NCBI RefSeq assembly: GCF_003012915.1
Contig: NZ_CP027770.1
Coordinates: forward strand, 1,550,001 to 1,614,000
From: Staphylococcus felis
GTDB lineage: Bacteria; Bacillota; Bacilli; Staphylococcales; Staphylococcaceae
Length of the DNA stretch: 64,000 nt
Direction of reading: 5' to 3'
The notes below the pieces were generated by a model, which had not been told where the DNA came from, ran no database searches, and saw only the letters and a list, made by a program, of their open reading frames with translations. A program made the position numbers and the translations under genes. This document shows, in pieces, positions 7,752 to 18,407 of the stretch (position 1 is the first letter of the stretch; each line of letters begins with the position of its first letter).

Positions 7752-7881
7752 CAATTACTTTTTAGAAACATTTCTGTTCTTCCAAAAGTGTGATGCTTTT
7801 AAAGAAAGTATTGATTTGGCAGATAAGATTGATATGATAGTAGATGATGTTTCTGAATCTAATTCAGTTCCATCTCAATAA
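7752..7881 (+). pseudogene. Possible C-terminal coding remnant between cydB and ktrA
   Basis: A frame free of stops from a TAG near 7751 to a TAA at 7879-7881 reads HNYFLETFLFFQKCDAFKES and then IDLADKIDMIVDDVSESNSVPSQ. It has protein-like composition but no start codon with a ribosome site, so it could be the 3' end of a lost gene. I do not recognise the family. A chance open frame is the alternative. Confidence 0.3.
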
Positions 7882-7892
7882 CGTTATCGAAT

Positions 7893-7944
7893 AGGAGTGT
7901 GACGAAGGTTTCAGTATACTGAAATGTGTCCGCTCCTTTTTTAG
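7893..7944 (+). terminator. Hairpin terminator upstream of ktrA
   Basis: GGAG...GAC pairs with GTC...CTCC around a perfect inner palindrome TTTCAGTATACTGAAA, followed by a run of six T. It probably ends the cydAB transcript or that of the remnant after it. Confidence 0.75.
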
Positions 7945-7996
7945 AGTAGTGAATAGTGACTTATCATTAAAAAACTAACTATTTCGGAGGCATAGA

Positions 7997-8656
7997 ATGG
8001 ATAAGGAATACGTAGTTATTGGATTAGGCCGTTTTGGTGGCAGTATTGTACGTGAATTAAATGCATTAGATATGGATGTAATGGCTATTGATAGTGATGA
8101 GAATCGCGTTGATGAATATAGTGATATTGCAACGCATGCGGTGGTTGCAGATACAACTGATGAGGCTGTAATGAAAAGTTTGGGAATACGAAACTTTGAT
8201 CACGTGATTGTTGCAATCGGAGAAAATATTCAAGCAAGTACTTTAACAACGCTAATCTTAAAAGAGTTAGGTGTAAAAAAAGTAACTGCCAAAGCCCAAA
8301 ATGATTATCACGCCAAGATTTTAAATAAGATCGGTGCAGACACTGTCGTTCATCCTGAGCGTGATATGGGACGCCGTATTGCTCATAATGTTGCGAGTGC
8401 TACTGTACTGGATTACTTAGAGCTATCAGATGAACATTCTATTGTTGAGATGAAAGCAACTGAGTCGATGGCAGGACAAACACTAGTAGATTTAGATATA
8501 CGCGCTAATTACGGCATTAATATTATTGCAATTAAGCGTCGAAAAGAAATTATTGTAGCACCTGATCCGAGTATGGCATTAGAGTTTGATGACATACTCA
8601 TTATGATAGGTCATGACAATGACTTAACGCGTTATGAAAAGAAAATAGCACATTAG
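7997..8656 (+). CDS. ktrA: Ktr potassium uptake system cytoplasmic RCK subunit
   Basis: This 219-residue protein has a TrkA-N Rossmann domain with nucleotide motif GLGRFGG (residues 9-15) and acidic D34 region MAIDSD. A C-terminal TrkA-C (RCK_C) domain starts near residue 135. It gates the membrane subunits KtrB/KtrD in response to ATP/ADP, and in S. aureus the C domain binds cyclic di-AMP. No membrane subunit is encoded beside it, as is usual in staphylococci. The start has ATTTCGGAGGC upstream. It is convergent with rnjA. The name ktrC is also used for this orphan gene. Confidence 0.9.
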   Translation: MDKEYVVIGLGRFGGSIVRELNALDMDVMAIDSDENRVDEYSDIATHAVVADTTDEAVMKSLGIRNFDHVIVAIGENIQASTLTTLILKELGVKKVTAKAQNDYHAKILNKIGADTVVHPERDMGRRIAHNVASATVLDYLELSDEHSIVEMKATESMAGQTLVDLDIRANYGINIIAIKRRKEIIVAPDPSMALEFDDILIMIGHDNDLTRYEKKIAH

Positions 8657-8659
8657 AGC

Positions 8660-8701
8660 AAAAGAGTAGTTGACCTTTTTAGAGATCAACTACTCTTTTT
8701 T
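8660..8701. terminator. Bidirectional terminator between ktrA and rnjA
   Basis: AAAAGAGTAGTTGA pairs with TCAACTACTCTTTT, with A-run and T-run on the two sides. It therefore serves both convergent genes. Confidence 0.85.
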
Positions 8702-8724
8702 GAGATAATTTATGTTACATGAGT

Positions 8725-10410
8725 TTATTTTTTATTATCGTTCACTTTCATAATAACAGGTAAAATCATAGGTTTACGTGCTGTTTTTTCAAATAGGTAA
8801 GGTTGTAATGTTTCGATGATAGATGATTTAATTTGGTGCCATTGGATTGAGTCGTTATGATTAAGCTTATAAATTACATCTTGTTTGATTTTTTTCTGTG
8901 CGTCATAAATTAATTGACCTGACTCACGCATATATACGAAACCACGAGAAATAATATCCGGGCCTGATAAGAGTTGATTAGTGTTAAAGTCGATACTAAC
9001 CACGACGATAACAAGACCTTCTTCAGATAATAATTTACGATCTCGAATCACGACATTCCCAATGTCTCCAATACCACTACCATCAACAAGGACGTTACCA
9101 GAAGGGATGCGACTAGCAGTTCGTGCTGAGTCGCGAGTTAGTGCAAGTACATCACCAATATCATGGATAAATACATTTTCCTCTTTGACACCACAATCTA
9201 CGCCAGTTTGACCGTGCGCAACAAGCATGCGATATTCACCATGTATCGGTAAGAAATATTTCGGTCTCATCAAACGAAGCATTAATTGTTGGTCACCTTG
9301 TGATCCGTGACCAGATGTGTGTATATTTGAAATTTTACTGTGAATAACCTCAGCGCCCGCTTGATATAAAGCATTAATAGTACGATTGATGCTTTTCGTA
9401 TTACCAGGAATTGGCGATGAACTAAAGACTACTGTATCTTCAGGAATAATTTTGATTTGTTTATGTGTGCCGTTAGCAATTCTAGATAGAGCTGCCATAG
9501 GTTCACCTTGTGATCCTGTACATAAAATAAGCAATTGGTGTTTAGGAATGCTATTAATTTTATTAGGTTCAACAAATGTCTCCGGTGGGGCTTTAATATA
9601 ACCGAGTTCCGTTCCGATTTTAATATTATTTTCCATTGAACGACCGAATGTTACAATTTTGCGATCATATTTAACAGCAGCTTCAACAGCTTGTTGAACG
9701 CGATAAATATTTGAAGCGAATGTTGCAAATATAATACGGCCAGTGCAATTTCTAAATATTTTATCGACATTTTGTCCGACTTCACGTTCACTTAATGTAA
9801 AGTCAGGCACTAATGAGTTTGTGGAATCGGATAAAAGACAAAGGACACCCTCATCACCGAGTTGGGCCATTTTAGAGATATTTGCTGGTGCTCCTACAGG
9901 TGTAAAATCAAATTTAAAGTCACCTGTGTGTATGATTTTACCTTCTGGCGTATCAACTATAACACCATACGTTTCCGGAATACTGTGTGTTGTTAAATAG
10001 AAACTGATTTCAAAATGTTTAGATTTAATTACAGTGTCTTCATTGATTTCATTTAATTCAGCTGTACGTAATAAATGATGCTCCTCTAGCTTATTACGGA
10101 TAAGACCTAACGCTAAAGGGCCACCATATATTGGCACATTCAATTGTTTGAGCAGGTAGGGCACACCACCTATATGGTCTTCATGACCATGCGTGATAAA
10201 CAGACCAACAATTTTATCTTGGTTTTGAACGAGATACGTATAATCAGGTATCACGTAATCAATACCAAGTAAATTATCGTCTGGAAATTTAATACCTGCA
10301 TCAATAATGACGATTTCATCTCTATATTCGACGGCGTAAGTGTTCTTACCAATCTCACCTAAGCCACCAAGAGCATATACACCGACTTCATTTTTTTGAA
10401 GTTGTTTCAT
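8725..10410 (-). CDS. rnjA: Ribonuclease J1
   Basis: This 561-residue metallo-beta-lactamase/beta-CASP nuclease combines endonuclease and 5'-to-3' exonuclease activity and is central to mRNA decay and rRNA maturation in Firmicutes. The zinc motif HGHEDHIGG is at residues 74-82, further metal ligands lie in HTGDFKFD and HGEYRML, and a C-terminal domain ends the protein. Its ATG overlaps the rpoY stop by one base, so the two are co-translated. The gene pair is shared by staphylococci and bacilli. Confidence 0.95.
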   Translation of the reverse strand: MKQLQKNEVGVYALGGLGEIGKNTYAVEYRDEIVIIDAGIKFPDDNLLGIDYVIPDYTYLVQNQDKIVGLFITHGHEDHIGGVPYLLKQLNVPIYGGPLALGLIRNKLEEHHLLRTAELNEINEDTVIKSKHFEISFYLTTHSIPETYGVIVDTPEGKIIHTGDFKFDFTPVGAPANISKMAQLGDEGVLCLLSDSTNSLVPDFTLSEREVGQNVDKIFRNCTGRIIFATFASNIYRVQQAVEAAVKYDRKIVTFGRSMENNIKIGTELGYIKAPPETFVEPNKINSIPKHQLLILCTGSQGEPMAALSRIANGTHKQIKIIPEDTVVFSSSPIPGNTKSINRTINALYQAGAEVIHSKISNIHTSGHGSQGDQQLMLRLMRPKYFLPIHGEYRMLVAHGQTGVDCGVKEENVFIHDIGDVLALTRDSARTASRIPSGNVLVDGSGIGDIGNVVIRDRKLLSEEGLVIVVVSIDFNTNQLLSGPDIISRGFVYMRESGQLIYDAQKKIKQDVIYKLNHNDSIQWHQIKSSIIETLQPYLFEKTARKPMILPVIMKVNDNKK

Positions 10411-10625
10411 TACAGTGCCTGCTCCACGTTAAAATGCTCTGATTGTTTTTCATAATCTAAATGTGCGCCCTCTAATTTAGTTATGAATTCAATATTATAA
10501 TTACGATCTTTTAAGTAACGACGTACCTGTTCTTCAGTATTTGCTTCAACATAAATGGACTGTGTATTCTCACGTACGATGACTTCATCTCTATTATGTT
10601 GGTAAAAAACTTTGAAAATTGACAT
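10410..10625 (-). CDS. rpoY: RNA polymerase epsilon subunit
   Basis: This 71-residue protein ([20 protein letters not shown]...) matches the DUF1447/RpoY family, a small accessory subunit of Firmicute RNA polymerase. I chose the ATG at 10625 because a strong AGGAGG lies eight bases upstream; the open frame further upstream is not protein-like. It is the first gene of the rpoY-rnjA operon, overlapping rnjA by one base, which links transcription machinery with RNA decay. Confidence 0.92.
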   Translation of the reverse strand: MSIFKVFYQHNRDEVIVRENTQSIYVEANTEEQVRRYLKDRNYNIEFITKLEGAHLDYEKQSEHFNVEQAL

Positions 10626-11116
10626 TAATGTTTTCCTCCTAGTATTAAAAACTGTATATTCATGACATTGCACTATAACATCTTGATAAATAAAAAACAT
10701 GAATTGAATAAATACGAAACACTCATAGAGTCTCATTCAATCCATCACTAATTACACTAAGATGTATGTGTAATGATATTTTAAATCCGTTCTTTTTTGA
10801 GTAATATAAGAGTTCAATCAACCTATATTTATGAAAATAAATTATTTGCAATCATTGAAAGTGCCATCCGAATCATCATAACGTGTTAATTACATGATGA
10901 TTAATCGCAATAATCAATTCAAATCAATCAGTGAAAGCAAAGTAGATGCTTATCTGATAATAGACCGCTAAGGAAATTAATCCATTCTTATATTATACCC
11001 AGTTGGTTTTATTTTACATGATGTATGTAAAGAAATAAAGTGGAATGTGATAAAGTATAAAATATATGTGTTACGTTTGAACTGAGAATAACGATTCAAG
11101 AAAAAGGGTGATGATA
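10626..11116. promoter_or_regulatory. Long gap holding the rpoY-rnjA leader and the promoter of the next gene
   Basis: No gene is visible in about 490 bases. On the minus strand a TATAAT (plus-strand ATTATA at 10992-10997) could start rpoY-rnjA with a leader of about 360 nt, though no good -35 accompanies it. Within it AATCATCAT (10871-10879) pairs perfectly with ATGATGATT (10894-10902). Near the right end TATAAAAT at about 11058 may be the -10 of the plus-strand gene. Confidence 0.35.
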
Positions 11117-11386
11117 ATGAAAAGTGTCGAGCAATTAATTAAAGAAGTGCAAAAAGAACAGAATAGAACAGATAAGCAGTTGGAATCAATTCAATTTGAA
11201 ATACGTCAAAATGAGGTTACAATGTTCTTTTTGTATCGAGAACCATTTGTGGATAGTGAGCAGCATCATTATATAAGGCATAATCATGATCCTGAATTTT
11301 TAGATAAGGAGACATTTGAAAATTTAAAAGAACAATTAATGGAGATGGATATTCCATTCACTGAGAGATCCGATATTTTTATGTAG
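11117..11386 (+). CDS. Conserved staphylococcal hypothetical protein
   Basis: This 89-residue, acidic, probably cytosolic protein begins MKSVEQLIKEVQKEQNRTDKQ with a helical first third, followed by a mixed region ending TERSDIFM. I do not recognise a domain. The ATG at 11117 is chosen for its spacing from AAGGGTG; GTG and ATG codons at 11108 and 11111 overlap that site. It sits alone between rnjA and def, converging on def, at the place where S. aureus also has a small gene of unknown function. Confidence 0.65.
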   Translation: MKSVEQLIKEVQKEQNRTDKQLESIQFEIRQNEVTMFFLYREPFVDSEQHHYIRHNHDPEFLDKETFENLKEQLMEMDIPFTERSDIFM

Positions 11387-11403
11387 ACATTTTAAATAAG
11401 AAG

Positions 11404-11767
11404 AAACCTGGCTCGTTTGAAAAAAGGTTCTATAGTAAATCGGACTGGTGTATAAATAATTTCATTTATTTGATTGTTCCATAAAGCCTCACTTTTCTAG
11501 GCGCCTCAGAAGTCTCGGCTTAGGAAACAATCAAATTTGCTATATTTATTCACACCCCTAAGTTATAAAGTATGTTTTACCAACTCAATTTTACTGATTT
11601 ATGTTGTATTAAAAGAGGCATTAATGTTCAAGGCTTTATGATCACATAACGAAAAAGGCGTTAAGCAATCCATTATTGCATAACGCCTTAATTTAATGCG
11701 ACCAGTCCAATTTGACTGAGAGCCGAATAAAATGCGTATTTAAGCATTATTCAAACGAGCCAGGTTT
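11404..11767. terminator. Bidirectional terminator hairpin split by a MITE-like insertion
   Basis: The left arm AAACCTGGCTCGTTTGAA (11404-11421) is perfectly complementary to the right arm TTCAAACGAGCCAGGTTT (11750-11767). Removing the element at 11426-11724 and one target copy extends the stem further to ATGC/GCAT around a GTATTTAA loop. It lies between two convergent genes. The arms now lie about 330 bases apart, so function may be weakened. Confidence 0.65.
11426..11724. mobile_element. MITE-like non-autonomous element, copy 1
   Basis: This 299-bp element has imperfect terminal inverted repeats of about 24 bases. The left end starts GGTTCTATAGTAAATCGGAC and the right end, reverse-complemented, starts GGCTCTCAGTCAAATTGGAC; both continue TGGT. 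It carries no coding frame. Inside is a long hairpin (TTTGATTGTT...AACAATCAAA) and a second one (AAGGCGTTA...TAACGCCTT at about 11652-11688). A second copy is at 39054-39420. GGCTCT-type ends and 8-bp target copies suggest mobilisation by an ISL3-like transposase, but none is encoded here. Confidence 0.7.
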
Positions 11768-11784
11768 GTTATATGAATAGGTCA

Positions 11785-12336
11785 TTAAACTTCAATAGCA
11801 TCGGCGTGGGGCTCTAAAGGATGATTAGCATCAATATGTTCATAAAACATAACACCATTTAGATGATCTAATTCGTGTTGGAACACGATAGCTGCGTATC
11901 CTTTTAAACGTAAACTGATTTCATTTCCTTCCATATCGTATCCTTTAAGTTTAATACGATAATGACGGTGAACCAAGCCAGGAATATCTTCATCCACACT
12001 TAAACACCCTTCCCCTGTAGGTAAATAGGCTTCTTGTACACTGTGGCTTACAATTTTAGGATTAATAATAACCATATCATAACTTTTGCCATTGCCATCA
12101 TCTGGTAAATAGACAGCGAACATACGCTTTGAAACGTTAATTTGAGGTGCAGCAATCCCAACACCACTGCGTAAGTGATATTTTGCCGATATCTCTGGAT
12201 CTTGACTATTGTGCAAAAAAGTTTGCATCGCTTCTAATGTTTGACGGTCCTCATCAGATAATGGGAATGAGACTGGTTCAGCCTTTTTATGAAGAGTTGG
12301 ATGTCCATCTCTAATAATATCTTTCATTGTTAACAT
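11785..12336 (-). CDS. def: Peptide deformylase
   Basis: This 183-residue metalloenzyme removes the formyl group from nascent protein N-termini. All three motifs are present: GVGIAAPQ (residues about 58-65), EGCLSV and QHELDHLNG, giving Cys and two His metal ligands and the catalytic Glu. The start [15 protein letters not shown] is the usual staphylococcal one and follows a GGAAGG ribosome site. Length is normal for a type 2 deformylase of Gram-positives. Confidence 0.96.
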   Translation of the reverse strand: MLTMKDIIRDGHPTLHKKAEPVSFPLSDEDRQTLEAMQTFLHNSQDPEISAKYHLRSGVGIAAPQINVSKRMFAVYLPDDGNGKSYDMVIINPKIVSHSVQEAYLPTGEGCLSVDEDIPGLVHRHYRIKLKGYDMEGNEISLRLKGYAAIVFQHELDHLNGVMFYEHIDANHPLEPHADAIEV

Positions 12337-12586
12337 TTTTTGACACCTTCCTTAGATATAATATAACAAATTTGACGGATAATCGTCATAGTACATATCG
12401 CTTTATATTTATTCAGAAATACTTATTAATCTAATCTGTTAAAAATAAACTTTATCAACTTATCTTAAATTGTAACTATGGTTTAATGATTTTAACATAA
12501 ATTTAAAATTAAAGCCTTTGCAAATATTTGATTTATCAATTATTTTTCATTAACATAACCATTGACAATTTAAGGAGGCTGAATGA

Positions 12587-13219
12587 ATGAAATTCAAAAA
12601 GACACTAGGGGTTGCACTTGCCACAACATTTTTATTAGCTGCTTGTAATAATGATGATGAGCATATTGAAAGTTATAATGATGGACTGCAACAAATTCAA
12701 AAAGTTGAAACACCAATTCAAGATGTAAGTCAGCAAATGCAAAAGTTAGAATCTGAGAAAGAAAAACAAATGAAAAAAATAAGTGGCTCAAATATACCTG
12801 ATGTTCAAGATGAAGTTCAAAAAGTATTAGATAATGATCAAAAGATAGGCGAGCAACTAAACAAAGAAAAAAATGCAGTTCAAAAATCAAAAGAAGAATT
12901 TGAAAAGATAAAAAAAGAATCTGCCAAAATAGAAGATGAAGATACTAAAAAGGAATTTGATGACTTTAATAAAGCAATGACAAATAAGTATGAAAAACAT
13001 GAGGCATATTTAAAAGAATATGAAAATGTTTTAGCTAAAGAAAAAGACTTATTTCAATATTTCCAAGGTCAATCTGGCACACAAGATATTGTAGATCAAA
13101 AATCAAAAGCGTTAGCTGATGTACAAAAAGATATGAGCCAAAAAGTGAAAGCGTATACAGATGCTGTCAAGAAAACTCAGCGAGAGCAAAGGGATATCCA
13201 GCAATATTTGAATGAATAA
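12587..13219 (+). CDS. YkyA-family lipoprotein
   Basis: This 210-residue secreted lipoprotein has a signal peptide ending in lipobox LAAC (Cys20), so it should be anchored on the outer face of the membrane. The mature part is almost entirely charged, heptad-rich helix (Lys/Glu/Gln), a predicted coiled coil. The family is linked to cell wall or binding functions, but its role is not established. The start follows TAAGGAGGCTG. A short gap with repeated AACAGTT motifs separates it from pdhA. Confidence 0.82.
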   Translation: MKFKKTLGVALATTFLLAACNNDDEHIESYNDGLQQIQKVETPIQDVSQQMQKLESEKEKQMKKISGSNIPDVQDEVQKVLDNDQKIGEQLNKEKNAVQKSKEEFEKIKKESAKIEDEDTKKEFDDFNKAMTNKYEKHEAYLKEYENVLAKEKDLFQYFQGQSGTQDIVDQKSKALADVQKDMSQKVKAYTDAVKKTQREQRDIQQYLNE

Positions 13220-13224
13220 ACTAT

Positions 13225-13330
13225 AACAGTTTTAAATGAGAATTATAACAGTTTCTAAAACTGTCGTGATATCAACTGTTACAGAACTTTAATTTAACTA
13301 TTTAACAGTTCAACAGTTTTATGTTACACT
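13225..13330 (+). promoter_or_regulatory. pdhA promoter with an array of AACAGTT motifs
   Basis: A -35 TTAACA (13302-13307) and a TACACT -10 (13325-13330) with 17-base spacing and an upstream TG form a good extended promoter 47 bases before the pdhA start. Heptamers AACAGTT occur at 13225, 13247, 13304 and 13312 and inverted as AACTGTT at 13274. Two of them overlap the -35 and spacer. This looks like a regulator binding array for the pdh operon, but the regulator is not identifiable from the motif. Confidence 0.55.
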
Positions 13331-13376
13331 AATTTAAGATGAATTATATATAAACGGGAAAGGTATGGTGAATTGA

Positions 13377-14489
<1,113 letters not shown>

Positions 14490-14492
14490 GCC

Positions 14493-15470
14493 ATGGCACA
14501 AATGACAATGGTTCAAGCGATTAACAACGCGCTAGCAACTGAACTTAAAAATGACGAAAATACTTTGTTATTTGGTGAAGACGTTGGTGTTAACGGTGGT
14601 GTTTTCCGTGTAACTGAAGGTTTACAAAAAGAATTCGGTGAAGACCGCGTATTCGACACACCTTTAGCAGAGTCTGGTATTGGAGGCTTAGCATTAGGTC
14701 TTTCAACACAAGGTTATCGTCCAATTATGGAAATTCAATTCTTAGGTTTCGTATTTGAAGTATTTGACTCAATTGCAGGTCAAATTGCACGTCATCGTTT
14801 CCGTTCAGGTAATTCAAAAGTTGCACCTGTAACAGTTCGTGCGCCATTTGGTGGAGGGGTTCATACTCCAGAACTTCACGCTGATAATTTAGAAGGATTA
14901 TTAGCACAATCACCAGGGCTTAAAGTTGTTATCCCATCTGGCCCATATGATGCAAAAGGATTATTGATTGAGAGTATCCGTAGTAATGATCCGGTTGTTT
15001 ATTTAGAACACATGAAGTTATACCGTTCATTCCGTGAAGAAGTTCCTGAAGAGGAATACACGATTGAATTAGGTAAAGCAAACGTTAAACGTGAAGGTAC
15101 TGATTTAACAATTATCACTTATGGCGCAATGGTTCAAGAATCAATGAAAGCTGCTGAAGAACTTGAAAAAGATGGTCATTCAGTAGAAGTAATCGATTTA
15201 AGAACTGTACAACCATTAGACATCGATACATTAGTTGCTTCTACAGAAAAAACAGGTCGTGTTGTTGTTGTTCAAGAAGCACAAAAACAGGCGGGTGTAG
15301 GTGCGAACGTTGTTGCTGAACTTTCTGAGCGTGCGATTCTTTCATTAGAAGCACCAATTGGACGTGTAGCAGCACCTGACACAATTTACCCATTTACACA
15401 AGCTGAAAATGTTTGGTTACCAAACAAAAATGACATCCTAGAACAAGCTAAAGCAACATTAGAATTTTAA
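14493..15470 (+). CDS. pdhB: Pyruvate dehydrogenase E1 component, beta subunit
   Basis: This 325-residue partner of PdhA completes the TPP site in an alpha2beta2 E1. Landmarks are [19 protein letters not shown] near residue 25, [15 protein letters not shown], and the transketolase C-terminal domain with TYGAMVQES and VVVVQEA. The ribosome site AGAAGGAG lies inside the end of pdhA, so translation is coupled. It is followed by a 143-base structured gap before pdhC. Confidence 0.96.
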   Translation: MAQMTMVQAINNALATELKNDENTLLFGEDVGVNGGVFRVTEGLQKEFGEDRVFDTPLAESGIGGLALGLSTQGYRPIMEIQFLGFVFEVFDSIAGQIARHRFRSGNSKVAPVTVRAPFGGGVHTPELHADNLEGLLAQSPGLKVVIPSGPYDAKGLLIESIRSNDPVVYLEHMKLYRSFREEVPEEEYTIELGKANVKREGTDLTIITYGAMVQESMKAAEELEKDGHSVEVIDLRTVQPLDIDTLVASTEKTGRVVVVQEAQKQAGVGANVVAELSERAILSLEAPIGRVAAPDTIYPFTQAENVWLPNKNDILEQAKATLEF

Positions 15471-15493
15471 TTCACTTTAGCTTAGAGATAGAG

Positions 15494-15566
15494 ACACTTG
15501 CGGAGAATGTGAGTAAAAACGTATTTTAATTTGTAGATACGTCTTTTGCCCCCTTCTCCTAAGTGT
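15494..15566 (+). promoter_or_regulatory. Structured RNA element between pdhB and pdhC
   Basis: An outer stem pairs ACACTT (15494-15499) and GGAGAA (15502-15507) with TTCTCC (15554-15559) and AAGTGT (15561-15566). An inner stem pairs ACGTAT (15519-15524) with ATACGT (15537-15542) and is followed by CTTTT. The inner part looks like a weak terminator and the whole like a processing or stoichiometry control point within the operon. Confidence 0.5.
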
Positions 15567-15613
15567 GTTATCACATTTATTAATTAAATTTAACTTATTT
15601 AGGAGGAAACAAC

Positions 15614-16909
15614 GTGGCATTTGAATTTAGATTACCAGACATTGGTGAAGGTATCCACGAAGGTGAAATTGTAAAGTGGTTTGTTAAAGCAGGAGACCAA
15701 ATCGAAGAAGACGATATTTTATGTGAAGTTCAAAACGATAAATCAGTAGTAGAAATCCCATCCCCAGTTTCAGGTACTATTGAAGAAGTACTTGTAGAAG
15801 AAGGTACGGTTTCTGTTGTTGGTGATGTTATCGTTAAAATTGACGCACCTGATGCAGAAGATATGCAATTCAAAGGTGGACATGATAATGCATCTTCAGA
15901 AGATAAAACTGAAGAAGCACCACAAGAAGAAAAAGCGACTGAAGCCCCTCAACAAAATGAAGAAGAGATTGATGAAGATAAGCGTGTTAAAGCAATGCCA
16001 TCGGTACGTAAATATGCGCGTGACAACAATGTAAACATTAAAGCTGTCAATGGTACTGGTAAAAATGGTAGAATTACAAAAGAAGACGTCGATGCATACT
16101 TAAACGGTGGTGGACAAGCTAGCGCTACTGAACAAAGTACATCAACTGATTCTGCTGAAGAAGCACCTTCAACTACTACTGCACCAGCAGCATCAGCGCA
16201 AGGTGACTTCCCTGAAACGACTGAAAAAATTCCTGCAATGCGTAAAGCAATTGCTAAAGCAATGGTTAATTCAAAACACACTGCGCCACACGTAACATTA
16301 ATGGATGAAATTGATGTTCAAGAATTATGGGATCACCGTAAGAAATTTAAAGAAATCGCTGCTGAACAAGGTACTAAGCTAACATTCTTACCTTACGTTG
16401 TTAAAGCGTTAGTTTCTGCACTTAAAAAATACCCAGCACTTAATACTTCATTCAATGAAGAAGCTGGAGAAGTGGTACACAAACATTATTGGAATATCGG
16501 TATTGCTGCTGATACTGAAAGAGGTTTATTAGTACCTGTAGTTAAAAATGCTGATCGTAAATCAATGTTTGCTATTTCAGATGAAATTAACGAACTTGCT
16601 GTTAAAGCGCGTGATGGTAAATTGACATCTGACGAAATGAAAGGTGCAACATGTACAATCAGTAACATCGGTTCTGCTGGTGGACAATGGTTTACGCCAG
16701 TGATTAACCACCCAGAAGTTGCAATTCTAGGTATTGGACGCATTGCTCAAAAACCTATCGTTAAAGATGGCGAAATCGTAGCAGCGCCAGTACTTGCATT
16801 GTCGTTAAGCTTTGACCATAGACAAATTGATGGTGCGACTGGTCAAAACGCTATGAATCATATCAAGCGTTTATTAAACAATCCAGAACTATTATTAATG
16901 GAGGGGTAA
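15614..16909 (+). CDS. pdhC: Dihydrolipoyl acetyltransferase (E2) of pyruvate dehydrogenase
   Basis: This 431-residue protein transfers acetyl groups to CoA. An N-terminal lipoyl domain has the lipoylated lysine in QNDKSV (Lys43). A Glu/Ala-rich linker and the E3/E1-binding domain (residues about 128-165) follow, then a second Ala/Thr linker, and the catalytic domain with SFDHRQIDG (His402). One lipoyl domain only, as in other Gram-positives. The start is GTG behind a strong AGGAGG. E2 forms the complex core, and pdhD follows after three bases. Confidence 0.95.
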   Translation: MAFEFRLPDIGEGIHEGEIVKWFVKAGDQIEEDDILCEVQNDKSVVEIPSPVSGTIEEVLVEEGTVSVVGDVIVKIDAPDAEDMQFKGGHDNASSEDKTEEAPQEEKATEAPQQNEEEIDEDKRVKAMPSVRKYARDNNVNIKAVNGTGKNGRITKEDVDAYLNGGGQASATEQSTSTDSAEEAPSTTTAPAASAQGDFPETTEKIPAMRKAIAKAMVNSKHTAPHVTLMDEIDVQELWDHRKKFKEIAAEQGTKLTFLPYVVKALVSALKKYPALNTSFNEEAGEVVHKHYWNIGIAADTERGLLVPVVKNADRKSMFAISDEINELAVKARDGKLTSDEMKGATCTISNIGSAGGQWFTPVINHPEVAILGIGRIAQKPIVKDGEIVAAPVLALSLSFDHRQIDGATGQNAMNHIKRLLNNPELLLMEG

Positions 16910-16912
16910 AAT

Positions 16913-18319
16913 ATGGTAGTCGGAGATTTTCCAATTGAAACAGATACTATAGTTATCGGGGCAGGCCCAGGAGGCTATGTTGCAGCTATTCGTGCAGCAC
17001 AACTTGGACAAAAAGTAACAATCGTTGAGAAAGGTAATTTAGGTGGTGTATGTCTTAACGTTGGATGTATTCCATCAAAAGCATTATTACACGCATCACA
17101 CCGTTTTGAAGAAGCACAACACGGTGAAGACCTTGGAATTAAAGCTGAAAATGTTACGCTTGACTTCAATAAAGTACAAGGTTTCAAAGGATCAGTTGTT
17201 AACAAATTAACTGGCGGTGTTGAAGCTTTACTTAAAGGTAACAAAGTTGAAATCGTTAAAGGTGAAGCTTATTTTGTAGATAGTAACAGTTTACGTGTAA
17301 TGGATGATAAGAGTGCGCAAACTTACAACTTCAAAAATGCAATCATCGCAACAGGTTCACGTCCAATTGAAATCCCTAACTTCAAATTTGGTGGACGTAT
17401 TTTAGACTCAACTGGTGCATTAAACTTAGATGAAGTACCGAAAAAATTAGTTGTTGTTGGTGGCGGTTATATCGGTTCAGAATTAGGTACTGCTTATGCT
17501 AATTTCGGTACAGAAGTCACTATCCTTGAGGGTGCTAAAGAAATCTTAGGTGGATTTGAAAAACAAATGGTTGCGCCAGTTAAAAAAGCTATGAAAGCAA
17601 AAGGCATGACTATTGAAACAGAAGCATTAGCAAAATCTGCTGAAGAAACTGATAACGGTGTTAAAGTCACTTATGAAGTTAAAGGCGAAGAAAAAACAAT
17701 TGAAGCTGATTATGTATTAGTTACAGTTGGTCGTCGTCCAAATACTGATGAGTTAGGCCTTGAAGAGGTTGGTGTTAAATTAACTGATCGTGGATTAGTT
17801 GAAGTTGACAAACAAAGCCGCTCTTCAGTAAGTAGTATCTATGCAATTGGTGATATCGTTCCAGGATTACCACTTGCGCATAAAGCAAGCTACGAAGCTA
17901 AAGTAGCAGCTGAAGCAATTGCAGGTCAAAATTCTGAAGTCGACTACATTGGTATGCCAGCTGTATGTTTCACTGAGCCAGAATTAGCGCAAGTTGGCTA
18001 TACAGAAGCTCAAGCGAAAGAAGAAGGCATTGAGTATAAAGCATCTAAATTCCCTTACCAAGCTAATGGTCGTGCATTATCATTAGATGATACAACTGGA
18101 TTCGTTAAGTTAATTACACTTAAAGAAGACGATACTTTAATCGGTGCTCAAGTTGTAGGTACAAGTGCTTCTGACGTTATCTCAGAATTAGGACTTGCTA
18201 TTGAAGCAGGTATGAATGCTGAAGATATCGCATTAACTGTTCACGCTCACCCAACTTTAGGTGAAATGAGCATGGAAGCTGCTGAAAAAGCGTTAGGTTT
18301 ACCTATTCATACAATGTAA
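16913..18319 (+). CDS. pdhD: Dihydrolipoyl dehydrogenase (E3)
   Basis: This 468-residue flavoprotein reoxidises the lipoyl group and reduces NAD+. An FAD-binding GAGPGG lies at residues 16-21, the redox-active disulfide is in [13 protein letters not shown] (Cys47, Cys52), NAD-binding [10 protein letters not shown] is central, and the C-terminal HAHPTLGE holds the catalytic His. Besides the pyruvate complex it may serve 2-oxoglutarate or branched-chain complexes. It ends the operon ahead of a strong terminator. Confidence 0.96.
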   Translation: MVVGDFPIETDTIVIGAGPGGYVAAIRAAQLGQKVTIVEKGNLGGVCLNVGCIPSKALLHASHRFEEAQHGEDLGIKAENVTLDFNKVQGFKGSVVNKLTGGVEALLKGNKVEIVKGEAYFVDSNSLRVMDDKSAQTYNFKNAIIATGSRPIEIPNFKFGGRILDSTGALNLDEVPKKLVVVGGGYIGSELGTAYANFGTEVTILEGAKEILGGFEKQMVAPVKKAMKAKGMTIETEALAKSAEETDNGVKVTYEVKGEEKTIEADYVLVTVGRRPNTDELGLEEVGVKLTDRGLVEVDKQSRSSVSSIYAIGDIVPGLPLAHKASYEAKVAAEAIAGQNSEVDYIGMPAVCFTEPELAQVGYTEAQAKEEGIEYKASKFPYQANGRALSLDDTTGFVKLITLKEDDTLIGAQVVGTSASDVISELGLAIEAGMNAEDIALTVHAHPTLGEMSMEAAEKALGLPIHTM

Positions 18320-18333
18320 TATAACCATATATA

Positions 18334-18375
18334 AGGGCTAGAACTGAAACGTGTTCTAGCCCTCCTATTTTTTTA
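18334..18375 (+). terminator. Terminator of the pdhABCD operon
   Basis: AGGGCTAGAAC and GTTCTAGCCCT form a perfect 11-base stem with an 8-base loop, followed by CCTATTTTTTT. Confidence 0.9.
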
Positions 18376-18407
18376 TAGAGCCGCATTATTAAAGCAGAGG
18401 TGATAAT

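Noticed and set aside
11426..11445. GGTTCT end as a remnant of IS431/IS257
   Set aside because: The match to GGTTCTGTTGCAAAGT stops after six bases, there is no IS6-type transposase fragment, and the other end differs.
11404..11767. The 18-bp perfect inverted repeat as terminal repeats of the mobile element
   Set aside because: The second copy at 39054-39420 lacks them and begins and ends at GGTTCTATAG and GAGAGCC. The outer arms instead rebuild a terminator once the element is removed.
13225..13318. AACAGTT motifs as a CRISPR-like array
   Set aside because: Units are only seven bases, spacing is irregular, one is inverted, and no cas genes occur in the window.
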